Below, piece after piece: positions 1 through 8,274 of a stretch of 64,000 nucleotides of DNA. The translations under genes and the position numbers were made by a program. Under the pieces are notes generated by a model. The model was given only the letters and a program-made list of their open reading frames with translations. It ran no database searches and was not told where the DNA came from. Position 1 is the stretch's first letter, and every line of letters starts with the position of its first letter. Origin of the DNA: Prescottella sp. R16 (GTDB taxonomy: Bacteria > Actinomycetota > Actinomycetes > Mycobacteriales > Mycobacteriaceae); the NCBI RefSeq assembly GCF_030656875.1, contig NZ_CP130943.1:1302001-1366000 (forward strand), in the 5' to 3' direction.

Positions 1-836
1 AGGTCCGGGTACCAGGTGTCGCCGAGGATGCCGATGCCGAGCGCCGACAGGTGCACCCGCAGTTGATGCATCCGGCCGGTGTGGGGGCGCAGGAACGTGT
101 GCAACACAGCACGTCCCGAAGCACTCACACCGGTCGCATGCACCGCGATCGACGTCTCGGAGTTGGGTTCGCGGGTGTCGTCGACGACCACCCGCAGCTC
201 ACCGCGCCGGGCCTCGATGTGATTGCGGTACACGACCGGAACCGGACGGCCGGCGAGCGTCGGGGCCTCCGGATCCCAGCCGTCCGGCAGCGCCGACACC
301 GCCTCGTACACCTTCGTGACCCGACGCTTCTCGAACAGCGACTGGTAGGCGCCGCGGGTCGCGGGGCGGGCCGAGAACATCACCAGACCGGCCGTCGCTC
401 GATCGAGACGGTGGATCGGCGTCAGATCCGGATTGTCGAGCCGGACCCGCAACCGGACCAGCGCCGACTGCTGTAGATACCGTCCCCCCGGAGTTGTCGG
501 CAGGAAATGCGGCTTGTCGACCACCACCAGGTCGTCGTCGACGTGCAGGATCTCCTCGTGGAACGGCACCGGCTCCTCCACCGGCAGATCCCGGTAGTAC
601 CAGACGAACACGTGTGCACCCAGCGGTGTCCCACGTCCGACCGGTGCACCGTCGGCGCCCACGATCTCACCGGCATCGAACCGTCGCAGCAGATCGTCGG
701 CATCCAGATGATCGAACCGGGACACCACGTACTCGGCGATCGTGGCCCACGGCCCCGACGTCGGCACCCGCAGTCGTGTCGGCCCGACCCCGTTCCGGAC
801 GGGTAGCGGTGAAGGCATCGGCACGCGGGTCATCAT
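1..836 (-). CDS. RluA-family pseudouridine synthase, 3' end cut by window
   Basis: Isomerises uridine to pseudouridine in structured RNA, probably rRNA. The reading frame is open from an ATG at 836 to the window edge (about 278 residues seen, no stop). It has the catalytic HRLDRATAG motif (Asp is the nucleophile), VVVDKPHFLPTTPGG upstream and RPHTGRMHQLRVHLSALG near the visible end, all RluA-family landmarks. The first 90 residues lack a clear S4 domain. A second ATG follows directly at 833. The start overlaps the stop of the upstream SUKH gene by four bases (ATGA), so the two are probably co-translated. The RNA target cannot be told from sequence. The family call is firm; the subfamily is not. 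Confidence 0.9.
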   Translation of the reverse strand, partial: MMTRVPMPSPLPVRNGVGPTRLRVPTSGPWATIAEYVVSRFDHLDADDLLRRFDAGEIVGADGAPVGRGTPLGAHVFVWYYRDLPVEEPVPFHEEILHVDDDLVVVDKPHFLPTTPGGRYLQQSALVRLRVRLDNPDLTPIHRLDRATAGLVMFSARPATRGAYQSLFEKRRVTKVYEAVSALPDGWDPEAPTLAGRPVPVVYRNHIEARRGELRVVVDDTREPNSETSIAVHATGVSASGRAVLHTFLRPHTGRMHQLRVHLSALGIGILGDTWYPD

Positions 837-1444
837 CCCACCGGCGCGTACTCCCACTCGAGGCGGCCGTCGACCACGGACGGAACCCAGCCCCCGTCGA
901 ACGGGGCACCGGATTCGAAGCTGTTCGCCAGATCCGTCAGCATCGCGCTCAACGACGCCCAACGCGGACCGACATCGTCGGTGTCGACCTTCTCGAACTC
1001 GGTGACACACCCGTGGAGCGGGCCGGGTCGAGTGTCGACGACGAGTAGATAACCGTCCAGCCCGGCGAAGGGAACGAACGCGGGGTGATAAGTGCCGGCC
1101 CCCGAGCCGGCGGCACTGTCCGGGTCGGGGGCGCCGAAGTCCTCGTCGAACTCGCCCCAGATGTCGAGTTCCATGGCCCGCTCGTCGATCACCCGATCCA
1201 AGGGGAGCAGTTGGTGCCGTGGCAGCAGCTGCACGTGGTCGCCGTCCGGCAATCCGTTGGCGAGGCCGAAGAATTCGACCAACTCGTCCGGCCACGCGAC
1301 ACCGGTGGCCGTGATCGCCGCATCGATGTCGGTCCTCGGCGCACCCGAGAACTCGACACCGTCGATGTTGGTGCGCAGCCAACGGCTGATCCGCTCCCAC
1401 TGGTCGCTGACCGATCCGGCCGGTGTTGCATGCATCGTCGTCAC
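833..1444 (-). CDS. SMI1/KNR4 (SUKH) family protein
   Basis: 203 residues, GTG start at 1444 with a GGGAGGG ribosome site about eight bases upstream. The middle reads WPDELVEFFGLANGLPDG, the usual SUKH helix and turn, and later FVPFAGLDGYLLVVDTRPG, the family's central strand pair. No signal peptide, so it should be cytoplasmic. SUKH proteins are best known as immunity proteins against secreted nuclease toxins, but many family members have regulatory or unknown roles. It is divergent from a secreted HNH-nuclease lipoprotein at 1623, which makes an immunity role worth testing; that is inference. It overlaps the downstream pseudouridine synthase by four bases. Confidence 0.8.
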   Translation of the reverse strand: MTTMHATPAGSVSDQWERISRWLRTNIDGVEFSGAPRTDIDAAITATGVAWPDELVEFFGLANGLPDGDHVQLLPRHQLLPLDRVIDERAMELDIWGEFDEDFGAPDPDSAAGSGAGTYHPAFVPFAGLDGYLLVVDTRPGPLHGCVTEFEKVDTDDVGPRWASLSAMLTDLANSFESGAPFDGGWVPSVVDGRLEWEYAPVG

Positions 1445-1512
1445 TGATGTGTCCCTCCCGTGATGGTGATGCCGCCGACCCTAGGCACCGGTACCGACAG
1501 AACCGGCTCGCC

Positions 1513-1563
1513 GCGGGCTGTTACTGGGGTAAACGTCGGGTGATATTCGCAGTAACAGCCCGC
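1513..1563. promoter_or_regulatory. 14-bp perfect inverted repeat, 23-base loop
   Basis: Arms GCGGGCTGTTACTG (1513-1526) and its exact complement (1550-1563) lie in the 178-base divergent gap between the SUKH gene and the HNH lipoprotein. It could be a hairpin in the lipoprotein leader or two half-sites for a regulator. No T-run follows. Confidence 0.6.
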
Positions 1564-1622
1564 ATCGGCGGGGAGATGGAGAAGATGATCCGACAACCTC
1601 CCCAGCAGACTCGAGGAACACC

Positions 1623-2708
1623 ATGCGCATCTCCCACACCGTGCGTATCGCCCTGCCCGTGCTCGGCGCAGTCGTCGTGCTCACCTCCTGCTCGGGGGCC
1701 GATGAACCGACCGCATCGACGACCACCACGATCACGACCACCACGACCAGCGCGCGTCCGACGACCACGAGCACCTCGACCGCGGTGGCTGTGAGTGAAC
1801 AGTCCGCGCAGGACAGCACGGCCGCACTCGCGGCGCTCGAGGCACTGCCGGTCAAGGGCCGCGCCCCGAAGACCGGCTACGACCGGGCCCTGTTCGGGTC
1901 GGCCTGGACGGACGATGTCAGCGTTGCCGGCGGCCACAACGGCTGCGACACCCGCAACGACATCCTCCGCCGGGACCTCGCGAACATCACGCTCGCGCCC
2001 GGTTCGAACAACTGCACCGTCCTCACCGGCACCCTGGACGACGCCTACACCGGCAAGACCATCGAGTTCACCCGCGGCGAGGGCACGTCCAACGCGGTGC
2101 AGATCGACCATGTCGTCGCACTGTCCGACGCGTGGCAGAAGGGTGCGCAGCAACTCGACGAGCAGACCCGGCGCAACTTCGCCAACGACCCGCGCAACCT
2201 GCAGGCCGTCGACGGCCCCGCCAATCAGCAGAAGGGTGACGGTGACGCCGCGACCTGGCTGCCGTCGAACAAGGCGTACCGGTGCACGTACGTGTCCCGT
2301 CAGGTCGACGTGAAAACCGCCTACGGACTGTGGGTGACGCAGGCCGAAAAAGATGCCATTGCAAGGGTGTTGGGTGACTGCGGGGGTGTCGCACCGGCCG
2401 CCACGACGTTGACCGTCGCACCGGTCGTGGGTCAGCCCACGACTATCGATCCACCGGCCGCCCCGGCCCCCGTCCGCCAGGAACCGGCGCCCGCTCCGGT
2501 CCCTGCTCCCGCTCCCGCACCGGCGCCCGCTCCGGCGCCTGCTCCGGCTCCCGCCCCCGCTCCTGCTCCTGCGCCGTCCGGTGGCGGCAACGTCTACTAC
2601 AAGAACTGTGCTGCCGCCCGCGCCGCCGGTGCGGCACCGATCTACGCGGGCGAGCCCGGCTACAGCAGCAAACTCGACCGCGACGGTGACGGTGTCGCCT
2701 GCGAGTAG
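1623..2708 (+). CDS. Secreted HNH nuclease lipoprotein with excalibur domain
   Basis: 361 residues. Residues 1-23 form a lipoprotein signal ending in the lipobox LTSC, followed by a Thr-rich spacer. Residues about 60-260 are a DUF1524/GmrSD-type HNH nuclease: VQIDHVVALSDAW carries the His pair region, and NDPRNLQAVDGPANQQKGD carries the Asn/His-finger part. Next comes a Pro-Ala (PAPAPAP) wall-spanning linker, then a C-terminal excalibur calcium-binding domain with DRDGDGVACE. The layout predicts a membrane-anchored nuclease reaching through the envelope. The start ATG is preceded by an AGGAACACC stretch. Role may be DNA scavenging or contact-dependent killing; the latter is suggested only by the divergent SUKH gene. 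Confidence 0.88.
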   Translation: MRISHTVRIALPVLGAVVVLTSCSGADEPTASTTTTITTTTTSARPTTTSTSTAVAVSEQSAQDSTAALAALEALPVKGRAPKTGYDRALFGSAWTDDVSVAGGHNGCDTRNDILRRDLANITLAPGSNNCTVLTGTLDDAYTGKTIEFTRGEGTSNAVQIDHVVALSDAWQKGAQQLDEQTRRNFANDPRNLQAVDGPANQQKGDGDAATWLPSNKAYRCTYVSRQVDVKTAYGLWVTQAEKDAIARVLGDCGGVAPAATTLTVAPVVGQPTTIDPPAAPAPVRQEPAPAPVPAPAPAPAPAPAPAPAPAPAPAPAPSGGGNVYYKNCAAARAAGAAPIYAGEPGYSSKLDRDGDGVACE

Positions 2709-2721
2709 GAGTCGGTCCGAG

Positions 2722-2753
2722 CATCCCGACCGACAGTCCTGTCGGTCGTGATG
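2722..2753 (+). terminator. Hairpin terminator after HNH lipoprotein
   Basis: Stem GACCGACA (2728-2735) pairs with TGTCGGTC (2740-2747) across a four-base loop, extended by CATC/GATG. It sits 13 bases after the stop codon. Confidence 0.6.
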
Positions 2754-3055
2754 GAACTCGCGTGATTCGAACCCTTGAACGTGCAGGTCGGCGGGGTGGC
2801 GACGGCATGTCGCGGTGCGGTTGCCGTTGACGCGGACGGTGCGGTCTTTCAGGATTTCGGCCATGACCTTCCCCGCCGACTTCTGGGTGTCCCGGTACGC
2901 CGTCGTGGCGTGCGGGGTGTGTGCCGTCTGTCCGCGTTCCTGTTGAGCGTTGTCGGCGCGCCACATGTTTTCGTGGCGACTTGTACCGAGCGCCTTCGTA
3001 TTCCGGCCTGACGTCGGATTCTTCTGCATCCTTCACGCACGTATCGGAGGTTCCC
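2754..3055. other. Intergenic region before ssuA
   Basis: About 300 bases without an assignable gene. A minus-strand frame from about 2894 toward 2716 has G/C-rich third positions, but it runs through the terminator into the antisense of the nuclease gene and matches nothing I recognise. The ssuA ribosome site CGGAGG is at 3045-3050. No riboswitch or leader peptide could be supported. Confidence 0.4.
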
Positions 3056-4066
3056 ATGCGTCGTTCGACGCGTACCCGTTTCGCCTTTCTCGCCCTAGCC
3101 GCAGTGTCCGCTGCGGCACTCACCGCCTGCAGTAGTTCGCAGGCCTCGGAGCCGTCCGAGTTCGCCGGCAACCCGGATGCCGGTGTCACACTCCGGATCG
3201 GGGACCAGGTGAAGAGCACCCAGTCCCTCCTCGAAGCGGCCGGTGCTCTCGACGATCTCGACTACCGGATCGAATGGTCGACATTCGAGGCCGGTCCGCC
3301 GCTGCTGGAAGCGTTGGGGGCCGACAAGATCGATGCCGGTGCCACCGGTGATGTGCCGCCGGTGTTCGCGCAGGCGAACGGCAATCCGGGCCGGATCGTC
3401 GCGGTGCAGGCCCGCACCGGGGCCAACGATTTCCTGCTGGTGCCGGGTGGTTCCCCGGCTGCGTCGATCCGTGACCTGCAGGGCAAGCGGATCGCTGTCA
3501 CCCAGGGATCCAGCTCGCACGGTTTCGTGCTGGGACTGCTCGAGCAGGCCGGGTTGCCGGTCGATGCTGTCCGTCTCCAATTCCTCAGCGCTGCAGATGC
3601 ACTCGCGGCATTCACGGCCGGCCAGGTCGATGCGTGGGCGGTCTGGAATCCGTACTCCACGATCGGGACGAAGACGGCCGGCGCCCGGATCGTGGTGGAC
3701 GGCAGCGAGGTCACCACGGGCCAGTCCTACTTCTCGGCGGCAGCAGGCGCGCTGGCCGACCCGAAGAAGTCCGCGGCGCTCGACGACTTCTTCGAGCGTC
3801 TCGCCCGCGCCCAGGCCTGGGCCGACGCACACCCCGACGCATGGGTGCCGATCTTCGCGAAGCTGACGAAGCTTCCCGAGGAGGTGGCTGCTGCCGCGTT
3901 CGACACCTCGAAGGGGCGCTACGTGCCGATCGACGACGATCGAATCGCCAAGCAGCAGAAGCTGATCGATCTCTTCGTTCAGGCCGGAGTGCTGACGTCG
4001 GCGCCGGTGGCCGCGGACTGGTTCGATCCACGATTCGACGATGCGATCGAGCGGGGATCGAAATGA
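3056..4066 (+). CDS. ssuA: Sulfonate ABC transporter substrate-binding lipoprotein
   Basis: 336 residues from ATG 3056, preceded by CGGAGG at six bases. An Arg-rich signal peptide ends in lipobox LTAC (Cys about 25). The rest is an SsuA/TauA-type (NMT1-like) periplasmic-binding fold: TLRIGDQVKSTQSLLEA at the start of domain 1, EWSTFEAGPPLLEALGADKID, GATGDVPPVFAQA and GKRIAVTQGSSSHGFV. It captures aliphatic sulfonates outside the membrane for the SsuCB transporter. Its stop overlaps the ssuC start (ATGA). The context with a flavin monooxygenase (ssuD) fixes the substrate class as alkanesulfonate rather than nitrate or taurine, though the exact substrate is open. Confidence 0.93.
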   Translation: MRRSTRTRFAFLALAAVSAAALTACSSSQASEPSEFAGNPDAGVTLRIGDQVKSTQSLLEAAGALDDLDYRIEWSTFEAGPPLLEALGADKIDAGATGDVPPVFAQANGNPGRIVAVQARTGANDFLLVPGGSPAASIRDLQGKRIAVTQGSSSHGFVLGLLEQAGLPVDAVRLQFLSAADALAAFTAGQVDAWAVWNPYSTIGTKTAGARIVVDGSEVTTGQSYFSAAAGALADPKKSAALDDFFERLARAQAWADAHPDAWVPIFAKLTKLPEEVAAAAFDTSKGRYVPIDDDRIAKQQKLIDLFVQAGVLTSAPVAADWFDPRFDDAIERGSK

Positions 4067-4899
4067 CCGCGACCTTGACGAAACCGTCGACCGAGGTCCG
4101 ACCGTCGACGAAACCTGAAGCGAGACAGAAGGCTCGGCGGCCTGCGCGGCCGGCGCTGCGACTGCTCTCGCCGATCGCGCTCCTGGTCCTGTGGCAGGTG
4201 CTCAGCAGTGCCGGCGTCCTGTCCGAGCAGACACTGGCGTCGCCGGCGCAGGTGCTCGCGGCGGCCACGGAACTGTGGTCGGACGGCAGCCTGCAGGACG
4301 CCCTGGCGGTGTCGGTGCAGCGAGTGCTGCTCGGTGTCGCGCTGGGAGTGAGTGCGGCCGTCGTGCTGGGCGGGCTGGCCGGGTTCTCGCGGATCGTCGA
4401 ACTCGCGATCGACCCGCCGATCCAGATGTTGCGGACGGTGCCGTTCCTCGGCCTGATCCCGCTGTTCGTGATCTGGTTCGGGATCGGGGAGCAGCCCAAA
4501 GTGTTCCTGGTGGCGCTCGGCGTGATGTTTCCGCTCTACCTCAACCTGTTCGCCGGCATCCGCAGCATCGACGGCAAACTCGTCGAGGCGGCCGAGACCC
4601 TGGGGTTGAACAAGTTTCGGTTGGCCGTCCACGTCGTCCTGCCCGGGGCGCTGCCGCAGGCACTGACAGGGCTGCGGATGTCGCTCGGCGTCGCGTGGCT
4701 TGCACTGATCGTCGCCGAACAGATCAACGCCGACGCCGGACTCGGCTATCTGATCAACAACGCCCGTATCTATTTCCGCATCGACATCGTCATCTTCGGC
4801 CTGCTCGTCTACGCGTTCCTCGGACTCGCGACCGACGCGTTGGTGCGGGCCCTCGAAGGGAGGCTTCTGGCATGGCGCACAACGTATCGCGGGGCGTGA
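4063..4899 (+). CDS. ssuC: Sulfonate ABC transporter permease
   Basis: 278 residues from ATG 4063, overlapping ssuA by four bases. A basic, Pro-rich N-terminus precedes about six membrane helices. The permease signature loop is seen as EAAETLGLNKFRLAVHVVLP, the EAA motif that docks on the ATPase. It forms the channel for sulfonate import with SsuB. The earlier in-frame region upstream belongs to the antiparallel reading of ssuA and is not part of the gene. Its 3' end overlaps ssuB by 28 bases. Length fits the SsuC/TauC family. Confidence 0.93.
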   Translation: MTATLTKPSTEVRPSTKPEARQKARRPARPALRLLSPIALLVLWQVLSSAGVLSEQTLASPAQVLAAATELWSDGSLQDALAVSVQRVLLGVALGVSAAVVLGGLAGFSRIVELAIDPPIQMLRTVPFLGLIPLFVIWFGIGEQPKVFLVALGVMFPLYLNLFAGIRSIDGKLVEAAETLGLNKFRLAVHVVLPGALPQALTGLRMSLGVAWLALIVAEQINADAGLGYLINNARIYFRIDIVIFGLLVYAFLGLATDALVRALEGRLLAWRTTYRGA

Positions 4900-5606
4900 C
4901 CACACCCGTCGTCACAGCACACGGAGTTCGACGTGTCTTCGGTGCGGACGTGGTTCTCGACAGTATCGACCTGACGTTGCGGCGGGGAGAGATCGTGGCA
5001 CTCGTGGGGCGCAGCGGCTCCGGTAAGTCGACGCTGCTGCGTGCCGTCGCGGGCCTCGACCGCGGTCACGGCGGACGCATCGACGTCGACGGTTCGATCG
5101 CCGTCGCATTCCAGGAACCGCGGCTGCTGCCGTGGAAACGGGTGCACCGCAACGTGTCCCTCGGTCTCGACGGCGCCGGGGGAAAGGAACGAGCGATCGA
5201 GGCGTTGGGTGAGGTGAACCTGGCACACCGGGTCGACGCGTGGCCGCTGACCCTGTCCGGCGGGGAGGCGCAGCGGGTGTCGCTCGCCCGCGCCCTCGTC
5301 CGCGAACCCGATCTGCTGCTGCTCGACGAGCCGTTCGGTGCGCTCGACGCCCTCACCCGGATCACCGCCTACGAGTTGCTGATCCGGCTGTGGCAGCGAC
5401 ACGGATTCGCGGTCCTGCTGGTGACACACGACGTGGAGGAGGCGGTGCTCCTGGCCGACCGGATCCTGGTCCTCGCCGACGGCCGGATCGCCCACGACGT
5501 CGCCGTCGACGCGCCACGACCCCGGCAGCGATCGGATCCGCGGGTCGTCGACCTCCGCACGCTCGTCCTCACTCACCTCGGCGTTCTCGAAAGGACACCC
5601 GCATGA
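4872..5606 (+). CDS. ssuB: Sulfonate ABC transporter ATP-binding protein
   Basis: 244 residues from ATG 4872, inside the last codons of ssuC. Walker A is GRSGSGKST near residue 42, the Q-loop is AFQEPRLLPWKRV, the ABC signature is LSGGEAQRVSLARAL, Walker B is LLLLDEPFGALDA, and the switch His is in LLVTHDVEEA. This is the nucleotide-binding subunit that powers SsuC. The AFQEPRLLPW string is typical of the SsuB/TauB/NrtD group. It overlaps the ssuD start by four bases, so the four genes form one tightly coupled operon. Confidence 0.95.
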   Translation: MAHNVSRGVTTPVVTAHGVRRVFGADVVLDSIDLTLRRGEIVALVGRSGSGKSTLLRAVAGLDRGHGGRIDVDGSIAVAFQEPRLLPWKRVHRNVSLGLDGAGGKERAIEALGEVNLAHRVDAWPLTLSGGEAQRVSLARALVREPDLLLLDEPFGALDALTRITAYELLIRLWQRHGFAVLLVTHDVEEAVLLADRILVLADGRIAHDVAVDAPRPRQRSDPRVVDLRTLVLTHLGVLERTPA

Positions 5607-6694
5607 CACTGCACTTCCACTGGTTTCTGCCCACCTCCGGTGACGGACGCGAGGTGGTCGGCGCGCTCGGGTCCGGGGCGGCATCGGGGCGGGCGACGCA
5701 GTCCCGCCCGGCCTCGCTGGACTACCTGACCCTGGTCGCGAAGACCGCCGAACAACTCGGCTACGAGGCGGTTCTCACACCGACGGGCACGTGGTGCTCC
5801 GATGCCTGGGTCACCACCGCTGCCCTGATCCGGGAGACGAACAGGCTCCGGTTCCTCGTCGCGTTCCGGCCCGGACTCGTCGCCCCGACACTCGCGGCGC
5901 AACAGGCCGCGGCGTTCCAGCAGCTGTCGGGTGGCCGACTGCTCCTCAACATCGTCACCGGCGGTGACGCCGAGGAGCAGCGGCGGTTCGGGGACTTTCT
6001 CACCAAGGAGCAACGCTACGAGCGCACCGGCGAGTTCATCGACATCCTGCGTGGGGCGTGGGGTGAGGAGCCGTTCGACTTCACGGGAAACCACTACCGG
6101 GTCGAGGGCGCGACCGCGCTCCCGGCGCCGACGCCGGAGATCTTCTTCGGCGGTGCCAGCGAGCCGGCGCTCGATGTCGCTGCGAAACACGTCGACACCT
6201 ACCTCACGTGGACGGAACCTCCTGCCCGGGTGGCGGCCCTCGTCGACGACGTCCGCCGCCGTGCCGCCGCGCACGGGCGCACGGTGAGTTTCGGGATCCG
6301 GGCGCACGTGATCGCCCGGGACACGTCGGCGGAGGCGTGGGCGGTGGCCGACGGACTGGTCGACCGGATGGACCCCACCCTGATCGAGATCGCCCGGAAC
6401 CGATTGGGCCGGAGCGAATCCGAGGGTCAGCGTCGGCAACTCGGCTTGAGTTCCGACCTGCGGAACCTCGAGGTGTATCCGGGACTGTGGGCAGGATACG
6501 GGCTGGTTCGCGGCGGCGCGGGCACCGCGCTGGTGGGCAGCCACGAGGAGGTGGCGGCACTGATCCGGGAGTATGCGGCTGTCGGGATCGACCACTTCGT
6601 GCTCTCCGGTCAACCGCACGTCGAGGAGGCCTACTGGTTCGCCGAGGGTGTCCGCCCGATCCTCGCCCGGCAGGGCCTGGCGCACGCGGCGTAG
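5603..6694 (+). CDS. ssuD: FMNH2-dependent alkanesulfonate monooxygenase
   Basis: 363 residues from ATG 5603. A bacterial luciferase-like TIM barrel: HFHWFLPTSGDGR at the N-terminus, the ATQSRPASLDYL stretch, SGGRLLLNIVTGGD and the C-terminal GSHEEVAALIREYAAVGID are SsuD features. It cleaves the C-S bond of alkanesulfonates to give an aldehyde and sulfite, which feeds sulfur assimilation. No partner flavin reductase (ssuE) is in this window, so reduced FMN must come from elsewhere. The operon is likely induced under sulfate limitation, which is known for the family but not visible here. Confidence 0.94.
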   Translation: MTLHFHWFLPTSGDGREVVGALGSGAASGRATQSRPASLDYLTLVAKTAEQLGYEAVLTPTGTWCSDAWVTTAALIRETNRLRFLVAFRPGLVAPTLAAQQAAAFQQLSGGRLLLNIVTGGDAEEQRRFGDFLTKEQRYERTGEFIDILRGAWGEEPFDFTGNHYRVEGATALPAPTPEIFFGGASEPALDVAAKHVDTYLTWTEPPARVAALVDDVRRRAAAHGRTVSFGIRAHVIARDTSAEAWAVADGLVDRMDPTLIEIARNRLGRSESEGQRRQLGLSSDLRNLEVYPGLWAGYGLVRGGAGTALVGSHEEVAALIREYAAVGIDHFVLSGQPHVEEAYWFAEGVRPILARQGLAHAA

Positions 6695-6716
6695 CGGCCG
6701 ACCTGCCGGAAATTCG

Positions 6717-6761
6717 GTTGTGTCGTTCCTCGGCGGCAGTACCGTCGAGGAACGACACAAC
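6717..6761. terminator. 16-bp perfect inverted repeat between ssuD and rtcB
   Basis: Left arm 6717-6732 (GTTGTGTCGTTCCTCG) and right arm 6746-6761 pair perfectly around a 13-base loop. It ends 19 bases before the rtcB GTG, so it is probably the ssu terminator and may also affect rtcB translation. Confidence 0.7.
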
Positions 6762-6780
6762 CCCCGACCGGAGAAGAACA

Positions 6781-7978
6781 GTGACACCGACCGCACACGG
6801 TAACCGCCTGCTCAGCTGGGCCAGTCGTCTCGAGGACGAGACGCTGGCGCAGGCCCTCGAGACGGCGTCGATGCCGTTCGTGTTCCCGCACGTCGCATTG
6901 ATGCCCGACGCTCATGTCGGCAAGGGATCGGCGGTCGGCACCGTCATCCCCACGCGCGGCGCGGTGATCCCGGCGGCGGTCGGTGTCGACATCGGGTGCG
7001 GAATGATCGCGGCCCGAACACAGTTCGACGTCGGTGACGTCGACCGGGTGCGGGGGGAGCAGTCGGACGCTCGCGGAGCTGCGGGAGGCTGTCGAGGCCG
7101 CGATCCCGCTGTCGCCGGGCAACTACAACCTGACGACATCGCTCGACACATGGTTCGCGCGGAACAAGATCGCGGAGCTGGAGGAGCGGGCGGCCACCGA
7201 CCGGGTCGACCTGTCACACTCGCCGCGCTGGCGTGAACAGCTCGGCTCCCTCGGCGGCGGAAACCACTTCATCGAGCTGTGCCTCGACGAACAGGACCGG
7301 GTGTGGCTGTTCCTGCACTCGGGCAGCCGCGGCGTCGGAAACAAGATCGCGCAGAAGCACATTCGGATCGCGCAGAACCTGTGCCGCAGCCGGGATGTCG
7401 CCCTGCCGAACCGGGACCTCGCCTACCTGACCGAGGGCACTGCGGAGTTCGACGACTACATCCGCGAACTCCGGTGGGCGCAGCGTTTCGCCTACCTCAA
7501 CCGGGCCGAGATGATGGACCGGTTCTCGCTGGTGTTCGGCGACTGGATCGGTGCGACGGTGGACGAGCAGGAACGGATCAACTGCCACCACAACTACACC
7601 GAACGCGAGGAACATTACGGCGAGACGGTGTGGCTCACCCGCAAGGGCGCCGTCGACGCCCACGACGGGGTGGCGGCGGTGATTCCGGGGTCGATGGGCA
7701 CCCGGTCGTACGTCGTCGACGGTAAGGGCAGTGCGGCGGGGCTGTGCTCGGCGCCGCACGGGGCCGGCCGCCGGTTCTCCCGCACACAGGCCCGCAAACG
7801 ATTCACGGCCGAGGATCTCGCCGACCGGATGCGCGGTATCGAGTACCGGCACGGCACGGAGTGGATCGACGAGATTCCCGACGCCTACAAGGACATCGAC
7901 GTCGTGATGGACGACGCCCGGGACCTCGTTGCGATCCGCCACGAGCTGCGGCAGATCGTCAACGTCAAGGGCACGTAG
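6781..7978 (+). pseudogene. rtcB: RNA-splicing ligase RtcB, apparent frameshift
   Basis: RtcB joins RNA 2',3'-cyclic phosphate and 5'-OH ends using GTP and Mn. GTG start at 6781 with GGAGAAG just upstream. The first part (to about 7057) carries DAHVGKGSAVGTVIP and VDIGCGMIAART. The rest, from about 7058, is in the +1 frame and carries GGGNHFIELCLDEQ, SGSRGVGNKIAQKHI, the metal-binding NCHHNYTEREEHYGE, GSMGTRSYVV and the nucleotidylated His in SAPHGAGRRF. Removing one G from the six-G run at 7052-7057 restores a continuous protein of about 398 residues. It is either a real inactivating slip or a homopolymer read error; all catalytic motifs are intact. Confidence 0.9.
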
Positions 7979-7995
7979 AACAGGTAGGGCCCGGG

Positions 7996-8082
7996 TCAGC
8001 TGAGGTCGAAGGAACTACCGAAGTCCAGGAACGTGTCGATCGTCCGGAACATCGGGAACAACGAGATGAGGTTGAGGTTCAT
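7996..8082 (-). CDS. Tiny amphipathic peptide, 28 aa (PorA/PorH-like?)
   Basis: ATG at 8082 follows a strong GGAAAGG ribosome site at six bases; the stop TGA is at 7996. The peptide begins MNLNLISLFPMFRTIDTF and ends LDFGSSFDLS. It has no signal peptide and an amphipathic, Phe-rich pattern. Corynebacterial PorA and PorH channel peptides share this form (under 60 residues, no signal, some mycoloylated on Ser), but there is no detectable sequence identity by eye. A function is not claimed. The small size means the call rests on start context and composition. Confidence 0.5.
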   Translation of the reverse strand: MNLNLISLFPMFRTIDTFLDFGSSFDLS

Positions 8083-8179
8083 CGGGGGCCTTTCCGGTGG
8101 TGGAGCCGTGTGCGGGGCAGTGCGCGACCGAAATATAGCCCGCAGTGCTGGGCGAACAGGGCGTTTCGCCGAAAGAAGA

Positions 8180-8195
8180 TTGGACGACCGTCCAA
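8180..8195. promoter_or_regulatory. TetR-type palindrome TTGGACGACCGTCCAA
   Basis: Perfect 7-bp arms with a two-base centre lie between the tiny ORF (minus) and the VOC gene (plus). This is the classic size and shape of a TetR operator. No TetR gene is adjacent, so the regulator is unknown. Confidence 0.55.
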
Positions 8196-8274
8196 ATGTT
8201 CGGGTGGTTCGGATGTACTGCGGGCGGGCCGGTCTCGTCGTACGCTCGCCGAGACGACCGGAAGGACGATCACG

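Noticed and set aside
2760..2800. GGTTCGAATC-like stretch suggesting a tRNA T-arm on the minus strand
   Set aside because: The five-base stem on either side does not pair, and no acceptor or anticodon arm fits around it.
2716..2894. Minus-strand frame starting MAEILKDRTVRVNGNRTATC between the nuclease and ssuA
   Set aside because: It passes through the terminator and into the antisense of the nuclease gene without a stop, and matches no family.
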